DNA of 64,000 bases, from positions 1 to 64,000 of the forward strand of contig JANQQT010000007.1 of the NCBI GenBank assembly GCA_028284925.1, written 5' to 3'. Source of the DNA: Phycisphaeraceae bacterium (GTDB lineage Bacteria; Planctomycetota; Phycisphaerae; Phycisphaerales; Zrk34). Of the stretch, positions 1 through 8,406 are shown in pieces (position 1 is the first letter of the stretch; every line of letters starts with the position of its first letter). The position numbers and the translations under genes were made by a program. The notes below the pieces were generated by a model that had not been told where the DNA came from, did not search any database, and saw only the letters and a program-made list of their open reading frames with translations.

Positions 1-1506
1 GTAGTGGTATTGGGGAGTTGGTGTGATGTGGGGTTTGGGAAGGGTCGGCCGAACATTGTGTTTATCTATGCGGATGATCATTCGGAGGCGGCGGTGAGCG
101 CTTATGGGTCGAAGATGAACAAGACGCCGCACATTGATCGGCTGGCGAAGGAGGGGATGCGTTTTAAGCAGAGTTTTGTGGCGAATTCGATTTGCGGGCC
201 GGCGCGGGCGTGTATTTTGACGGGGTTGCATAGCCATGCGAATGGGAAGATGACGAATGGGGGTGGGTTTAAGGATGATCTGCCGACGTGGACGAAGCTG
301 TTGAAGCAAAGCGGGTATGCGACGGCGATGGTGGGGAAGTGGCATATCCGGTCGAAGCCTAATGGGTTTGATTATTGGGCGATTGCGGGAGGGGGGTATT
401 ACAACCTGAGGATGCGGACGGCGGATGGGGTGGTGAAGCATGAGGGGTATACGACGGAGATTATTACGGAGGATGCCTTGAAGTGGGTGAAGGGGCAGAG
501 GGGTAAGGGGAAGCCATTTGCGGTGTGGATTAGTCATACTTCATCGCATCGGACGTGGGAGCCTGGGCCTAAGTATTTGAAGCATTATGATGATGTGGAG
601 ATTCCGGAGCCTGCGACGTTGTTTGATGATTATTCGGGGAGGTCCAAGGCGATGGCGGATACGCAGATGCGGATCTCGCGAGATTTGTTTCCGGCGTATG
701 ACTTGAAGCTGCCGGTGACGGGGAAGGGGATATTGGATCGTTATCGTACGGGTAAGTTGAAGGGGATGACGGAAGAGCAGCGTAAGGCGTGGGAGGCGGC
801 GTATGGGCCGAAGAATGAGGCGTTTTTGAAGGCTGATCTGAAGGGGAAGGCGCTGGTGAAGTGGAAGTATCAGAGGTATATCAAGGATTATCTGCGGTGT
901 GTGGATGCGCTGGATGACAGTGTGGGGCTTGTGATGAAGTTTTTGAAGGATGAGGGACTGGAGGATAATACGATTGTTGTTTATTCATCGGATCAGGGAT
1001 TTTTTCTGGGTGAGCATGGGTGGTATGACAAGCGATGGATGTATGAGCCGGCGTTTAAGACGCCTTTGATTATTAAATGGCCGGGTGTGACGAAGGGTGG
1101 GAGTGTGAGTGATGCGTTGGTTCAGAATATTGATATGGCTCCGACATTTCTGGAGATGGGGCAGGTTAATGAGAAGGTGAAGATGCATGGGCGGAGTCTG
1201 GGGAGGATCTTGAAAGGGGAGACGCCGAAGGGTTGGCGAGATGGGGTTTATTATCATTATCATCAGCGGGATAAGGGGCGGACGGCGCATACGGTGGCGC
1301 GGCATTATGGTGTGCGGACGGCGCGGTATAAGCTGATTCGTATTTATGATTACGACGACTGGGAGCTTTATGACCTTAAACATGATCCGGTTGAGATGAA
1401 GAATGTTTATGGGGATGAGAAGTATGTGAAAGTGGTGAAGGAGATGAAGGCGAAGTTGAAGGCGTTAAGGAAGAAGTATGGGGATGAGACGGGGAAGGCG
1501 TTGTGA
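1..1506 (+). CDS. Sulfatase (formylglycine-type), 5' end cut by window
   Basis: Hydrolyses sulfate esters or sulfamates, probably on polysaccharides in the periplasm or outside the cell. The frame is open from base 1, so the start and most of the signal peptide lie outside the window. Counting from the GTG at base 4, a metal-binding Asp pair follows the first strand (YADDH, about residue 22). The sulfatase signature CGPAR is at residues 64-68, with Cys64 the residue expected to become formylglycine. GKWH (about 112) and a late DQG...GEHG...DKR block complete the active site. The last block resembles choline-sulfatase and N-sulfoglucosamine sulfohydrolase types, but the substrate cannot be read from sequence. 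The C-terminus is complete. It needs a maturation enzyme encoded elsewhere. A second, distantly related sulfatase lies at 46.7-48.5 kb. Family call is sure; substrate unknown. Confidence 0.93.
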   Translation, partial: VVVLGSWCDVGFGKGRPNIVFIYADDHSEAAVSAYGSKMNKTPHIDRLAKEGMRFKQSFVANSICGPARACILTGLHSHANGKMTNGGGFKDDLPTWTKLLKQSGYATAMVGKWHIRSKPNGFDYWAIAGGGYYNLRMRTADGVVKHEGYTTEIITEDALKWVKGQRGKGKPFAVWISHTSSHRTWEPGPKYLKHYDDVEIPEPATLFDDYSGRSKAMADTQMRISRDLFPAYDLKLPVTGKGILDRYRTGKLKGMTEEQRKAWEAAYGPKNEAFLKADLKGKALVKWKYQRYIKDYLRCVDALDDSVGLVMKFLKDEGLEDNTIVVYSSDQGFFLGEHGWYDKRWMYEPAFKTPLIIKWPGVTKGGSVSDALVQNIDMAPTFLEMGQVNEKVKMHGRSLGRILKGETPKGWRDGVYYHYHQRDKGRTAHTVARHYGVRTARYKLIRIYDYDDWELYDLKHDPVEMKNVYGDEKYVKVVKEMKAKLKALRKKYGDETGKAL

Positions 1507-1534
1507 GGTTGGGATGAGGGTGAGGGGGTTCGGA

Positions 1535-2698
1535 TCAGGGATTGGCGTTGAGGAGTTTGGCATCGGCGACGTAGTTGAGTTTGATGTTGGAGGAAGTGAA
1601 TGCGTTGCCGTTGCGGTCGGTTATGGTGATCTGGAGGGTGTAGCGACCGACGTTCAGGGAGGCGGGCAGGGTGATGTCGGCGATGAGGAAGAAGTCGCGG
1701 CGGAGGTTTTTGGATCGATCGATGACGGTGACTGGGCGGAGGCGCCAGACGGGTTGGCCATCGGCTTCGGTGAGGAGGACGGCTTCCTGTGTGAGTGAGA
1801 CGGCGAATTCACCGTTGGTCTGGGCGACGGATTTGAAGTTGTCGATTTCGCAATAGACGATCATGCGGTTGGCCTGATTTGCGAGGAAGGTGTTGTTGAG
1901 GAAGGGGGTGTAGATGCCGTAGCCGCGGACGGAGCGGCAGAGCTGGATGGTCTGGATGGTGAGTTTCTTTTCAGATTTGATTTGTTCGGCGAGTTCCTCG
2001 GCGGCGAGTTTGAGTTGGGCGCGGTCTTTGGGGGTGTCTTTGCCGAGTGAGCGGCCGAGGAGTGTGAAGGTGTTTTGCCATGCCAGGATGAGTTTGCGGT
2101 CATCGGCGGAGAGGTCTTTGAGGTCTTCGGCGGCGAGTTCACGTTTGGGGTCGACAAGTGTGAGCGCGGCCTGGGCGAGATAGGGACGGAGGCCTTTGGA
2201 TTTGAGCCGCTGATCGCGGGAGATTTTTGCGATGAGGGCTTTGACGAGATCGGAGGTGGAGTGGTCGGTGAGTAGGGTTGGGGATTGTGGGGTTGCGTTA
2301 GACCTGGTCTCAGAGGGTTGTTTTTTTTCCGTGGTATTTTTGGTGCCGGGTTTTGGATCGGCTTTGGTGTCGAGATTGTTTTTTGTTTTGGGATCGGGTG
2401 TCGCTGGTTTGAGGTTGGTGGAGACGGGTTTGACGGGATTGTTGTTGTCTTTGGGTGATCGGGATGGCGTGGACCAATTGACATTGGGGACGGAGGGATT
2501 GGTATTCTTTTTTGCGCTTGTGCTACGTTCGACCTGTTTGATGTAGTCGCCTGGTCCGGAGGGGAAGTTGTTGCCGGAGGTGTTGGTCGGTGTGGTCTTA
2601 CAGGCGGGGAGGAATAGCGTGGTGGTTAGGATGAGGGCCAAAAAAGGGATGGGCAGGGCGGGCCGGTGAGAGGGGATAGCGAGTGATCTGGTTGACAT
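1535..2698 (-). CDS. Predicted lipoprotein of unknown function, Pro/Thr/Lys-rich linker
   Basis: Not recognised as a known family. A hydrophobic N-terminal segment ends in a lipobox (LPAC, Cys33), so it should be a lipid-anchored envelope protein. Residues about 40-140 are a low-complexity linker rich in Pro, Thr, Asn and Lys. A folded region of about 240 residues follows; its end looks beta-rich, like an immunoglobulin-type or bacterial surface domain. The start at 2698 is chosen over an ATG 36 bases upstream because GGAGG lies just before it and the signal peptide then begins properly. It is upstream of holA on the same strand with a gap of about 100 bases. Function unknown; the lipoprotein call is well supported. 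Confidence 0.8.
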   Translation of the reverse strand: MSTRSLAIPSHRPALPIPFLALILTTTLFLPACKTTPTNTSGNNFPSGPGDYIKQVERSTSAKKNTNPSVPNVNWSTPSRSPKDNNNPVKPVSTNLKPATPDPKTKNNLDTKADPKPGTKNTTEKKQPSETRSNATPQSPTLLTDHSTSDLVKALIAKISRDQRLKSKGLRPYLAQAALTLVDPKRELAAEDLKDLSADDRKLILAWQNTFTLLGRSLGKDTPKDRAQLKLAAEELAEQIKSEKKLTIQTIQLCRSVRGYGIYTPFLNNTFLANQANRMIVYCEIDNFKSVAQTNGEFAVSLTQEAVLLTEADGQPVWRLRPVTVIDRSKNLRRDFFLIADITLPASLNVGRYTLQITITDRNGNAFTSSNIKLNYVADAKLLNANP

Positions 2699-2794
2699 GT
2701 TGATGCCTCCTGCATCGTTTGTGTTCGCATCCATGCGAGTGGTGATGTCATCCGGAAGGGTTTTGCGTTGAGTATGGTAGGGTTCAGGTTGGAG

Positions 2795-3793
2795 TTAGTT
2801 TAGTTCATCGGCAAACTGGACGCAAAAGCGTTCGAGATTGGTGGTGGTTTGGCCAAAGCCTGATTTGGCTCGTTTGTCGAGATTGACGATTGTTTTGAGG
2901 AGGGCCGCGGTTTTATCGGTCCCAAGCTTTTTGGCAGCGTTGAAAAAGGGGCGTTCGCGGTCGCCCCAGATTTTGAGTTCTTTTTTGATGGCGAATTCGT
3001 TCTGGCCTGATTTGATCATGGCGGAAGCGGCGGCGAGTTTTTTGATGAGGTCGGCGACGAAGTATGTGATGAGGACATCGGGCTGGTGGGAGAGGTTGAC
3101 CAGTTCGTGAAGTTTGGCGATGGCGCGTGCAGGTTTGGCGGAGAGGATGGCTTCCTGGATTTCCCAGGCGTCTTCATCGCTGGCGTGGCCGACGAGGGCT
3201 TTGACCTGATCGGTGGTGATGGCTTTGGATTCGGAGGCGGATACGGCGAGTTTGGCGAGTTCTGAATCGAGGAGGCCGAGGTTGCGGCCGAGGTGGTCGA
3301 CGAGGAGTTCGGCGGCTTTGGGTTCGATCTCAATCTGGTGTTGGGATTTGGCGCGGGCGATGGTCCATTGCTCCGCTTCGACGAGGGAGAGGAGGTCGCA
3401 TTTGACGACGTGGCCTACTTTGGCGATGGCTTTGTCGAGGTTGCCTTTGTTCCATTTTTCGGAGCGGAGGAGGAGTGTGGCGGTGTCGACGGGGGCGGCG
3501 GCGTAGCGTTCGAGTGCAGGGCGGTGGTTTTTGACGAATTCATCGGCGGCGTCGACGATGATGAGTTTGTGTTGTTGCATGAGGGAGAAGGAGCGGAGAT
3601 CGTCCATGATGTCGGCAAAGGCGGATTTGGGATCGTATTTGGTGGATTCGATTTCGCCGTGGGTTTGCTCGAGGGCGGCGCGGAGTTGTTGCATGTAGTC
3701 GGTGAGGAGGAAGGATTCCTTGCCGTGGAGGACGACGAATTTTTCGGAGCCGGTGAAGGAGGGAGGGGCGGATTTGGTGGTGCGTTTTGCCAT
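2795..3793 (-). CDS. holA: DNA polymerase III delta subunit
   Basis: Delta subunit of the clamp loader, which opens the beta sliding clamp during replication. The 332-residue length fits the family. The N-terminal AAA+-like domain has the typical opening (FVVLHGKESFLLTDY, about residues 18-32) but no functional Walker A, as expected for delta. A central helical domain (about 140-210) and a C-terminal collar domain (about 215-330) follow. The N-terminus is basic (MAKRTTKS). It lies just upstream of, and in the same direction as, the lipoprotein gene, and downstream of ispF by 36 bases, so ispF-holA may be co-transcribed. Family members diverge strongly, so the call rests on overall pattern rather than a catalytic motif. 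Confidence 0.85.
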   Translation of the reverse strand: MAKRTTKSAPPSFTGSEKFVVLHGKESFLLTDYMQQLRAALEQTHGEIESTKYDPKSAFADIMDDLRSFSLMQQHKLIIVDAADEFVKNHRPALERYAAAPVDTATLLLRSEKWNKGNLDKAIAKVGHVVKCDLLSLVEAEQWTIARAKSQHQIEIEPKAAELLVDHLGRNLGLLDSELAKLAVSASESKAITTDQVKALVGHASDEDAWEIQEAILSAKPARAIAKLHELVNLSHQPDVLITYFVADLIKKLAAASAMIKSGQNEFAIKKELKIWGDRERPFFNAAKKLGTDKTAALLKTIVNLDKRAKSGFGQTTTNLERFCVQFADELN

Positions 3794-3829
3794 GGTTGGA
3801 GTATAGGTTGTGTGGAGGTGGTTTAACAG

Positions 3830-4342
3830 TTAGTCGATGTGGGGATGGAGTGCGCTGGTTTTGGCGAGGAGGACGACGGCGTGGGCGGCGATGGCATCGT
3901 TGTGGCCTATGGCGTCGACGTGTTCGTGGGTCTTGCCTTTGATGTTGATTTGGGAGGCGTGGCAATTGAGGAGCGTCGTGAGATTGTCTTTGATGGTTTG
4001 CTTGTGGGGGGAGAGTTTGGGGGCCTGGAGGATGATGGTGATGTCGATGTTGTTGATGGCGTAGCCGGCGGTGTTCATGAGGGTGAGGGCGTGTTGGAGG
4101 AAGATCTTGGAATCGGCGTTTTTGTTCTGGGGATGGTTGTCGGGGAAAAGCTGGCCGATGTCGGGTTCGGCGAGAGCGCCGAGGATGGCATCGGTGAGGG
4201 CGTGGAGGAGGACATCGCCATCGGAGTGGGCGGCGCAGCCTTTGTCGTGCTCGAAGGTGTGGCCCCCGATGATGAGAGGGAGATTGGGTTCGAGGCGGTG
4301 GAGGTCGAAGCCGTGTCCGATTCTGAAGGGTTGGTTCATCAT
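3830..4342 (-). CDS. ispF: 2-C-methyl-D-erythritol 2,4-cyclodiphosphate synthase
   Basis: Fifth step of the non-mevalonate isoprenoid pathway: converts CDP-methylerythritol 2-phosphate to the cyclodiphosphate with release of CMP, as a cytoplasmic homotrimer. The 170-residue length is standard. Metal ligands are visible as Asp13 and His15 in GHGFDLH and His47 in the AHSDGD...LLHA block. The conserved KGKTHEHVDAIG region near residue 135 is present. This matches the E. coli ligands with an offset of five residues. The start is one of two adjacent ATGs. Isoprenoids also feed quinone synthesis, and an mqnD-type gene is elsewhere in the window. Confidence 0.97.
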   Translation of the reverse strand: MMNQPFRIGHGFDLHRLEPNLPLIIGGHTFEHDKGCAAHSDGDVLLHALTDAILGALAEPDIGQLFPDNHPQNKNADSKIFLQHALTLMNTAGYAINNIDITIILQAPKLSPHKQTIKDNLTTLLNCHASQINIKGKTHEHVDAIGHNDAIAAHAVVLLAKTSALHPHID

Positions 4343-4582
4343 GGTGGGTTGGGTGGAGATGTTCGTATCGTCGTGTTCGACTTGTGGTCGCGGTGGTAAA
4401 ACGGTGGCAGGATGTTGGTGGGTAGTTTACCGCTTTGAGTGGGGGGTGGCGAATTAGCGTGTGCAGGAAAAGGGGAGGTGTGTGTTGTATTTTGCGGGGA
4501 AAGGGATTAACCTTGTCACGCCGGTTGTATTGGATTGGCCGAGGAAAGAAATAAACAATAGAACATCAAAAGGAATTGTGAT

Positions 4583-5623
4583 ATGGCTAAGGTCAGGATT
4601 GGAGTGATTGGGGCGGGTGCAATTGCTCAGCATCGGCATTTGCCGGAGTCGGATGCGAATCGTTATTCGACGGTTGGCGCGATTGCGGACCCAGTTGAGG
4701 ATCGTGTGAAGGCGTTGGGTGAACAGTATGGGGCGACACCCTATACGGATTACAAGAAGATGTTGAAGAGTGATGAGGTGGATGCGGTGGTGGTGTCGGG
4801 GCCTAATGCGTTGCATGCGCAGATGAGTATTGACGCGATGCGTGCGGGAAAGCATGTGTTGTGTGAGAAGCCGATGGCGACGACGCGAGCGGATGCGAAG
4901 CGCATGGTGGGTACGGCGAAGAAGACGCGTAAGTTTTTGATGATTGGTTTGAATCAACGGCTGATGCCGCCGCATGTGAGGGCGAAGGAGATTTTGGATG
5001 GGGGGAGGCTAGGTAAGGTGTTGGCGTTTCGTACGGCGTTTAAGCACCCCGGGCCTGAGGGTTGGAGTGTGGATGGGTCGAAGAGTTGGTTTTTCCAGAA
5101 AGGGGCGGCGGCGATGGGTGTGACGGGGGATTTGGGTGTGCATAAAGCGGATTTGATGCGGTGGCTTTTGGGGGATGAGTTTGTGAGTGTGGGTGGTGTG
5201 TTGGCGACGCTGGATAAGAAAGGGCCGGATCGTAAGCCGATTTCGCTTGATGATAATGCTTATCTGACGTTGCAGACGAAGAAGGGGATTGTTGGCTCGA
5301 TGATTTTGTCGTGGACGAATTACGGGGCGGAAGAGAATTACACGGTTTTGTATTGCCAGAATGGTGTGTTGAGCATCGGGACTGATCCGGAGTATGGGGT
5401 GGTTGCGGATTATGCGAATGGGGATCGGGAAATGCACCGAGTAGGTAAGATGTCGACGAATGAAGAGCAGGTAGCGAGCGGGATCATTGATGATTTTGTT
5501 GACTCGATACGGAAGAATAAGAAGCCAAGTATTGACGGGATGGAGGGGTATAAGAGTTTGGATGTTATTTTGACGGCGATGGATGCGGCGGCGCAGGGGA
5601 AGACGTTGAAGATACGACACTGA
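4583..5623 (+). CDS. Gfo/Idh/MocA-family NAD(P)-dependent oxidoreductase
   Basis: Sugar or inositol-type dehydrogenase using NAD(P). The N-terminal Rossmann fold has the dinucleotide motif GVIGAGAIAQH (residues 7-17) and the catalytic EKP motif at 95-97. The C-terminal substrate domain (about 125-340) is complete, including a GDLGVHKADLMRWLLG segment typical of the family. AAAAGGA sits 8-9 bases before the ATG. The gene is single and ends 20 bases before a strong terminator hairpin. Planctomycetes carry many such paralogues; the substrate cannot be inferred. Confidence 0.9.
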   Translation: MAKVRIGVIGAGAIAQHRHLPESDANRYSTVGAIADPVEDRVKALGEQYGATPYTDYKKMLKSDEVDAVVVSGPNALHAQMSIDAMRAGKHVLCEKPMATTRADAKRMVGTAKKTRKFLMIGLNQRLMPPHVRAKEILDGGRLGKVLAFRTAFKHPGPEGWSVDGSKSWFFQKGAAAMGVTGDLGVHKADLMRWLLGDEFVSVGGVLATLDKKGPDRKPISLDDNAYLTLQTKKGIVGSMILSWTNYGAEENYTVLYCQNGVLSIGTDPEYGVVADYANGDREMHRVGKMSTNEEQVASGIIDDFVDSIRKNKKPSIDGMEGYKSLDVILTAMDAAAQGKTLKIRH

Positions 5624-5645
5624 GTTTGTTTTAAGAAAGACTATT

Positions 5646-5676
5646 AAACCCTCGTACTTGGGTGCGAGGGTTTTTT
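5646..5676. terminator. Intrinsic terminator between convergent genes
   Basis: AAACCCTCG (5646-5654) pairs with CGAGGGTTT (5665-5673), extendable inwards to a TTGG loop, and is followed by further T residues. It lies 23 bases after the oxidoreductase stop and ahead of the convergent miaB end. The opposite strand has a shorter T run, so it may act weakly in both directions. Confidence 0.85.
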
Positions 5677-5701
5677 ATTATGGTCGGGGGTTTGGGTGGA
5701 A

Positions 5702-7237
5702 TCAGATGGCGGCGGTTTGTTGGGCGAGTTGGCCGAAGAGGGTGAGGGGTTTGGCGTTTTGGATTTTGACGGGGACGATTTCGCCTATGAGGGAGGGGGG
5801 GCCGTCGAACATGACGATGAGGTCGGTGGTGGTGCGTCCGGTGAGCTGGACGGCATGTTGGGGTTTTTCCCAGCGTAGTTCGATGTTGTTTTGCTCGCGT
5901 TTGGTGTAGTGGGATACGCCTTCGACGAGGACGTCTAGGGTTTGACCGATCTGGTTGTTGTGTACCTGTTGTGAGACTTTGGCCTGGGTTGCGAGGAGGG
6001 CGACGTTGCGTTGTTTTTTGACTTCTTCCGGGACGTCATCGGGGAATTTGTCGATGGCGAGCGTTCCGGGGCGTGGGGAGTATTTGAAGATAAAGGAGTT
6101 TTTGTATTTGCAGGTTTCGAGGAGTTTGGCGGAGGCGGCGAAATCTTCATCGGTTTCGGTGGGGAAGCCGACGATGAAATCGGAGGCGATGGCGGCGTTG
6201 GGGAGGAAGTGGCGAACGCGATGAATGAGTTCCAGGTATTCCTCGACGGTGTAATCCCGGTTCATGAGTTTAAGGATACGGTTTGATCCGGACTGGACGG
6301 GGATGTGGAGGTAATCGCAGAGTCTTGGTGATTCGGCGATGACCTGAAGGATGTCATCGCCGAAGTCGCGCGGGAAGCTGGTGACGAATCGGAGACGTTT
6401 GATTGCGGGTACTTCATCATGGATGAGTTTGAGGAGATCAGCGAAGGTGGTTATTTTCCGGGATTGGTTGAGTTTGTGTGACTGGTCTTTGAATGCGGCA
6501 CCGCCTGGGCCGACCTGGGGTTGTTCGATGCCATTGAGGGTAATGGATGCGCCGTGGTCGTAGCGGTAGTGATTGACGGTTTGGCCGAGGAGTGTGATTT
6601 CGACGATGCCGGCGTCGGCGAGTCTTTTGCACTCTTCGAGTATGTGATCGGGTGGTCGGTGAATTTCCGCGCCGCGTGTGAAGGGTACGACGCAGTAGGT
6701 GCAGAATTTGTTGCAGCCGCGTGTGATGCGGACGTAGGCGGAGCCGTTGTGATCGGAGGCGGAGATGGATCGGGAGAGGTCGAGGAGTTCGAGGTTGTCG
6801 GAAGCGGCGGCGAGAGTTGATGAGCGGCGGGAGTTGTGGCCCTGGAGGGAGGTTTGGGCGGATTTGGTTTTGAAGACGTTGTCAATGAGGAGGGGGATTT
6901 TATCGAGTTCACCGGGTCCGCAGAGGAGATCGATTTGGGGGTATTTTTTGAGGATGTCTGCGCCATCGCGTTCGGCCATGCAGCCGATGACGCCGAGGAC
7001 GGTATCGGGGTTTTGTTTTTTGATATTCTTGCAATCGCCGACGCGGGCGTAGACCTTGTCTTCGGCGGCCTGGCGGACGGAGCAGGTGTTGAAGAGGATA
7101 ACATCGGCGTCGGTCTTGTCCTCGGTGAATTTGTAACCGAGGCCGCGGAGCTGGCCCTCGACAAGTTGGGAGTCCAGAACATTCATCTGGCAGCCGAAGG
7201 TTTCGAGGAAGACAGATTTTTCGGGAGAATCGCCCAT
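5702..7237 (-). CDS. miaB: tRNA-2-methylthio-N6-dimethylallyladenosine synthase
   Basis: Radical-SAM methylthiotransferase that adds the 2-methylthio group to i6A37 of tRNAs. The N-terminal cluster-binding cysteines are Cys16 (TFGCQMN), Cys52 (NTCSVR) and Cys86 (GCMAER). The radical-SAM CxxxCxxC is Cys175, Cys179, Cys182 (GCNKFCTYC). A C-terminal TRAM-like domain begins around residue 435. At 511 residues it is longer than most MiaB proteins. The extra length lies between about 125-165 and in a segment of about 35 residues at 228-262, just after LLGQTVNHY. Start at 7237 is a conventional ATG. Confidence 0.96.
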   Translation of the reverse strand: MGDSPEKSVFLETFGCQMNVLDSQLVEGQLRGLGYKFTEDKTDADVILFNTCSVRQAAEDKVYARVGDCKNIKKQNPDTVLGVIGCMAERDGADILKKYPQIDLLCGPGELDKIPLLIDNVFKTKSAQTSLQGHNSRRSSTLAAASDNLELLDLSRSISASDHNGSAYVRITRGCNKFCTYCVVPFTRGAEIHRPPDHILEECKRLADAGIVEITLLGQTVNHYRYDHGASITLNGIEQPQVGPGGAAFKDQSHKLNQSRKITTFADLLKLIHDEVPAIKRLRFVTSFPRDFGDDILQVIAESPRLCDYLHIPVQSGSNRILKLMNRDYTVEEYLELIHRVRHFLPNAAIASDFIVGFPTETDEDFAASAKLLETCKYKNSFIFKYSPRPGTLAIDKFPDDVPEEVKKQRNVALLATQAKVSQQVHNNQIGQTLDVLVEGVSHYTKREQNNIELRWEKPQHAVQLTGRTTTDLIVMFDGPPSLIGEIVPVKIQNAKPLTLFGQLAQQTAAI

Positions 7238-7315
7238 GGGTGGATTTTAGCGGGATGAGGGGGTGGGGCGAGTTTGGCTTTTGGACTGCTTATGGGCATG
7301 AGAATGGGGTGAAAG

Positions 7316-8227
7316 TTAGAGAATGAGGGTTGATTTTTTGTAGGTTGGGCCGGATTTCTTTTCGTAGGCGGACCAGAGTTCGTGCCAGTATGCGAGGAAC
7401 TGATTTGGGTGGTAGGCGGCGTAGTGTTTCTGGGCTGCTCGGGTGATTTGGGTAATTGAGCCGGTGGTGTTGTGGACGGTTTTGAAGTGGCGAATGGTTT
7501 CGGAGTCGATGGGTAGGCGGTCGTAGCGGCCGAGGTGTTGGAGGATGTTTGCGGCGGCGTATGGGCCGATGCCGTGGATCTTGATGAGGGCATCGTGGAG
7601 TTGGTCGGTGGGTGTCTTAGGGTTTTGGAATTGGGTGAGGTCGAGTTTGCCGGAATGGACATCGCGTGCGAATTTGAGAATGCGTTGGGCGCGGTAGCCG
7701 ACTTTGCATTTGTTTTTGAGTTGGGGGATGGTGGCTTTGGCGAGTTCGGCGGGGGTGGGGAAGTCGTTGTCGGCGCCGAAGTGTTCGCAGAGGCGTTGGT
7801 TCATGCGGATTGTGCCGGACCAGGCGACGTTGCAGGAGGTCATGGTCTTGATGATGTCTTCAAAGAGTGTGGGTGAGCGTAGGAGTCGGGCGAATTTGTC
7901 GCGGGCGGCGGTTTTGGCGAGGCGGTGGTATTGTGTGAAGGATTCATCGAGGCGGAGCATGCGGTTGATTTGTGACTTGATGTGGGTGTGTTGGGAGCGG
8001 GGCAGGGATTGGGCGGTTTTTACGAGGAGTTTGCGTGGGACGGGTTGGGTGATGATTGTGTGGATGGTTTGGTTGTCTGTGGTTTTCAGTGGGCGGTGGA
8101 ATGTTCCGCATCGTTTTGGGCCGGTGTATTGCCATTGGTTTGGGGCGAGGGCGAAGTAGCCGTATGAGCAGACGGCGCGGGCGAGGCAGAAGTTGGGCGG
8201 GGTTTGGAGGGTGAGGGTTGAGGGCAT
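7316..8227 (-). CDS. HhH-GPD family DNA glycosylase
   Basis: Base-excision repair glycosylase of the endonuclease III / 3-methyladenine / 8-oxoguanine superfamily. The N-terminal region (1-50) resembles the AlkA/OGG-type beta domain. The helix-hairpin-helix GIGPYAA is at 219-225 and is followed by the conserved catalytic Asp at 241 (LPIDSET). No C-terminal iron-sulfur cysteine cluster is present, so it is closer to the AlkA/OGG-like branch than to Nth. Residues 1-45 are duplicated as a decayed copy at 10978-11139. Specificity (alkylated or oxidised bases) cannot be decided. Confidence 0.85.
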   Translation of the reverse strand: MPSTLTLQTPPNFCLARAVCSYGYFALAPNQWQYTGPKRCGTFHRPLKTTDNQTIHTIITQPVPRKLLVKTAQSLPRSQHTHIKSQINRMLRLDESFTQYHRLAKTAARDKFARLLRSPTLFEDIIKTMTSCNVAWSGTIRMNQRLCEHFGADNDFPTPAELAKATIPQLKNKCKVGYRAQRILKFARDVHSGKLDLTQFQNPKTPTDQLHDALIKIHGIGPYAAANILQHLGRYDRLPIDSETIRHFKTVHNTTGSITQITRAAQKHYAAYHPNQFLAYWHELWSAYEKKSGPTYKKSTLIL

Positions 8228-8301
8228 GGTGGGGAAGTGTATGAAGGGGGTGAGGGAGAGGCGCGGTTGAGGTGTCGTGACGTTTGTCAGGGAATGGAGG
8301 C

Positions 8302-8329
8302 TTGGATTCCGGGGTTTGGGGGATATACT
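8302..8329 (+). promoter_or_regulatory. Candidate promoter of the spermidine-synthase-like gene
   Basis: TTGGAT (8302-8307) and TATACT (8324-8329) are separated by 16 bases. The -10 matches five of six consensus positions, the -35 only three. Transcription from here would begin near 8336, which supports a translation start at 8380 or 8407 rather than the upstream ATG at 8284. Confidence 0.35.
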
Positions 8330-8406
8330 CGATACTCTGGGATCCGGCGTTGTCGTCGGGGCCAGCCGGCACGGGAAGAATGAGAGTGAGTTTTCCCGAG
8401 TTTTTT

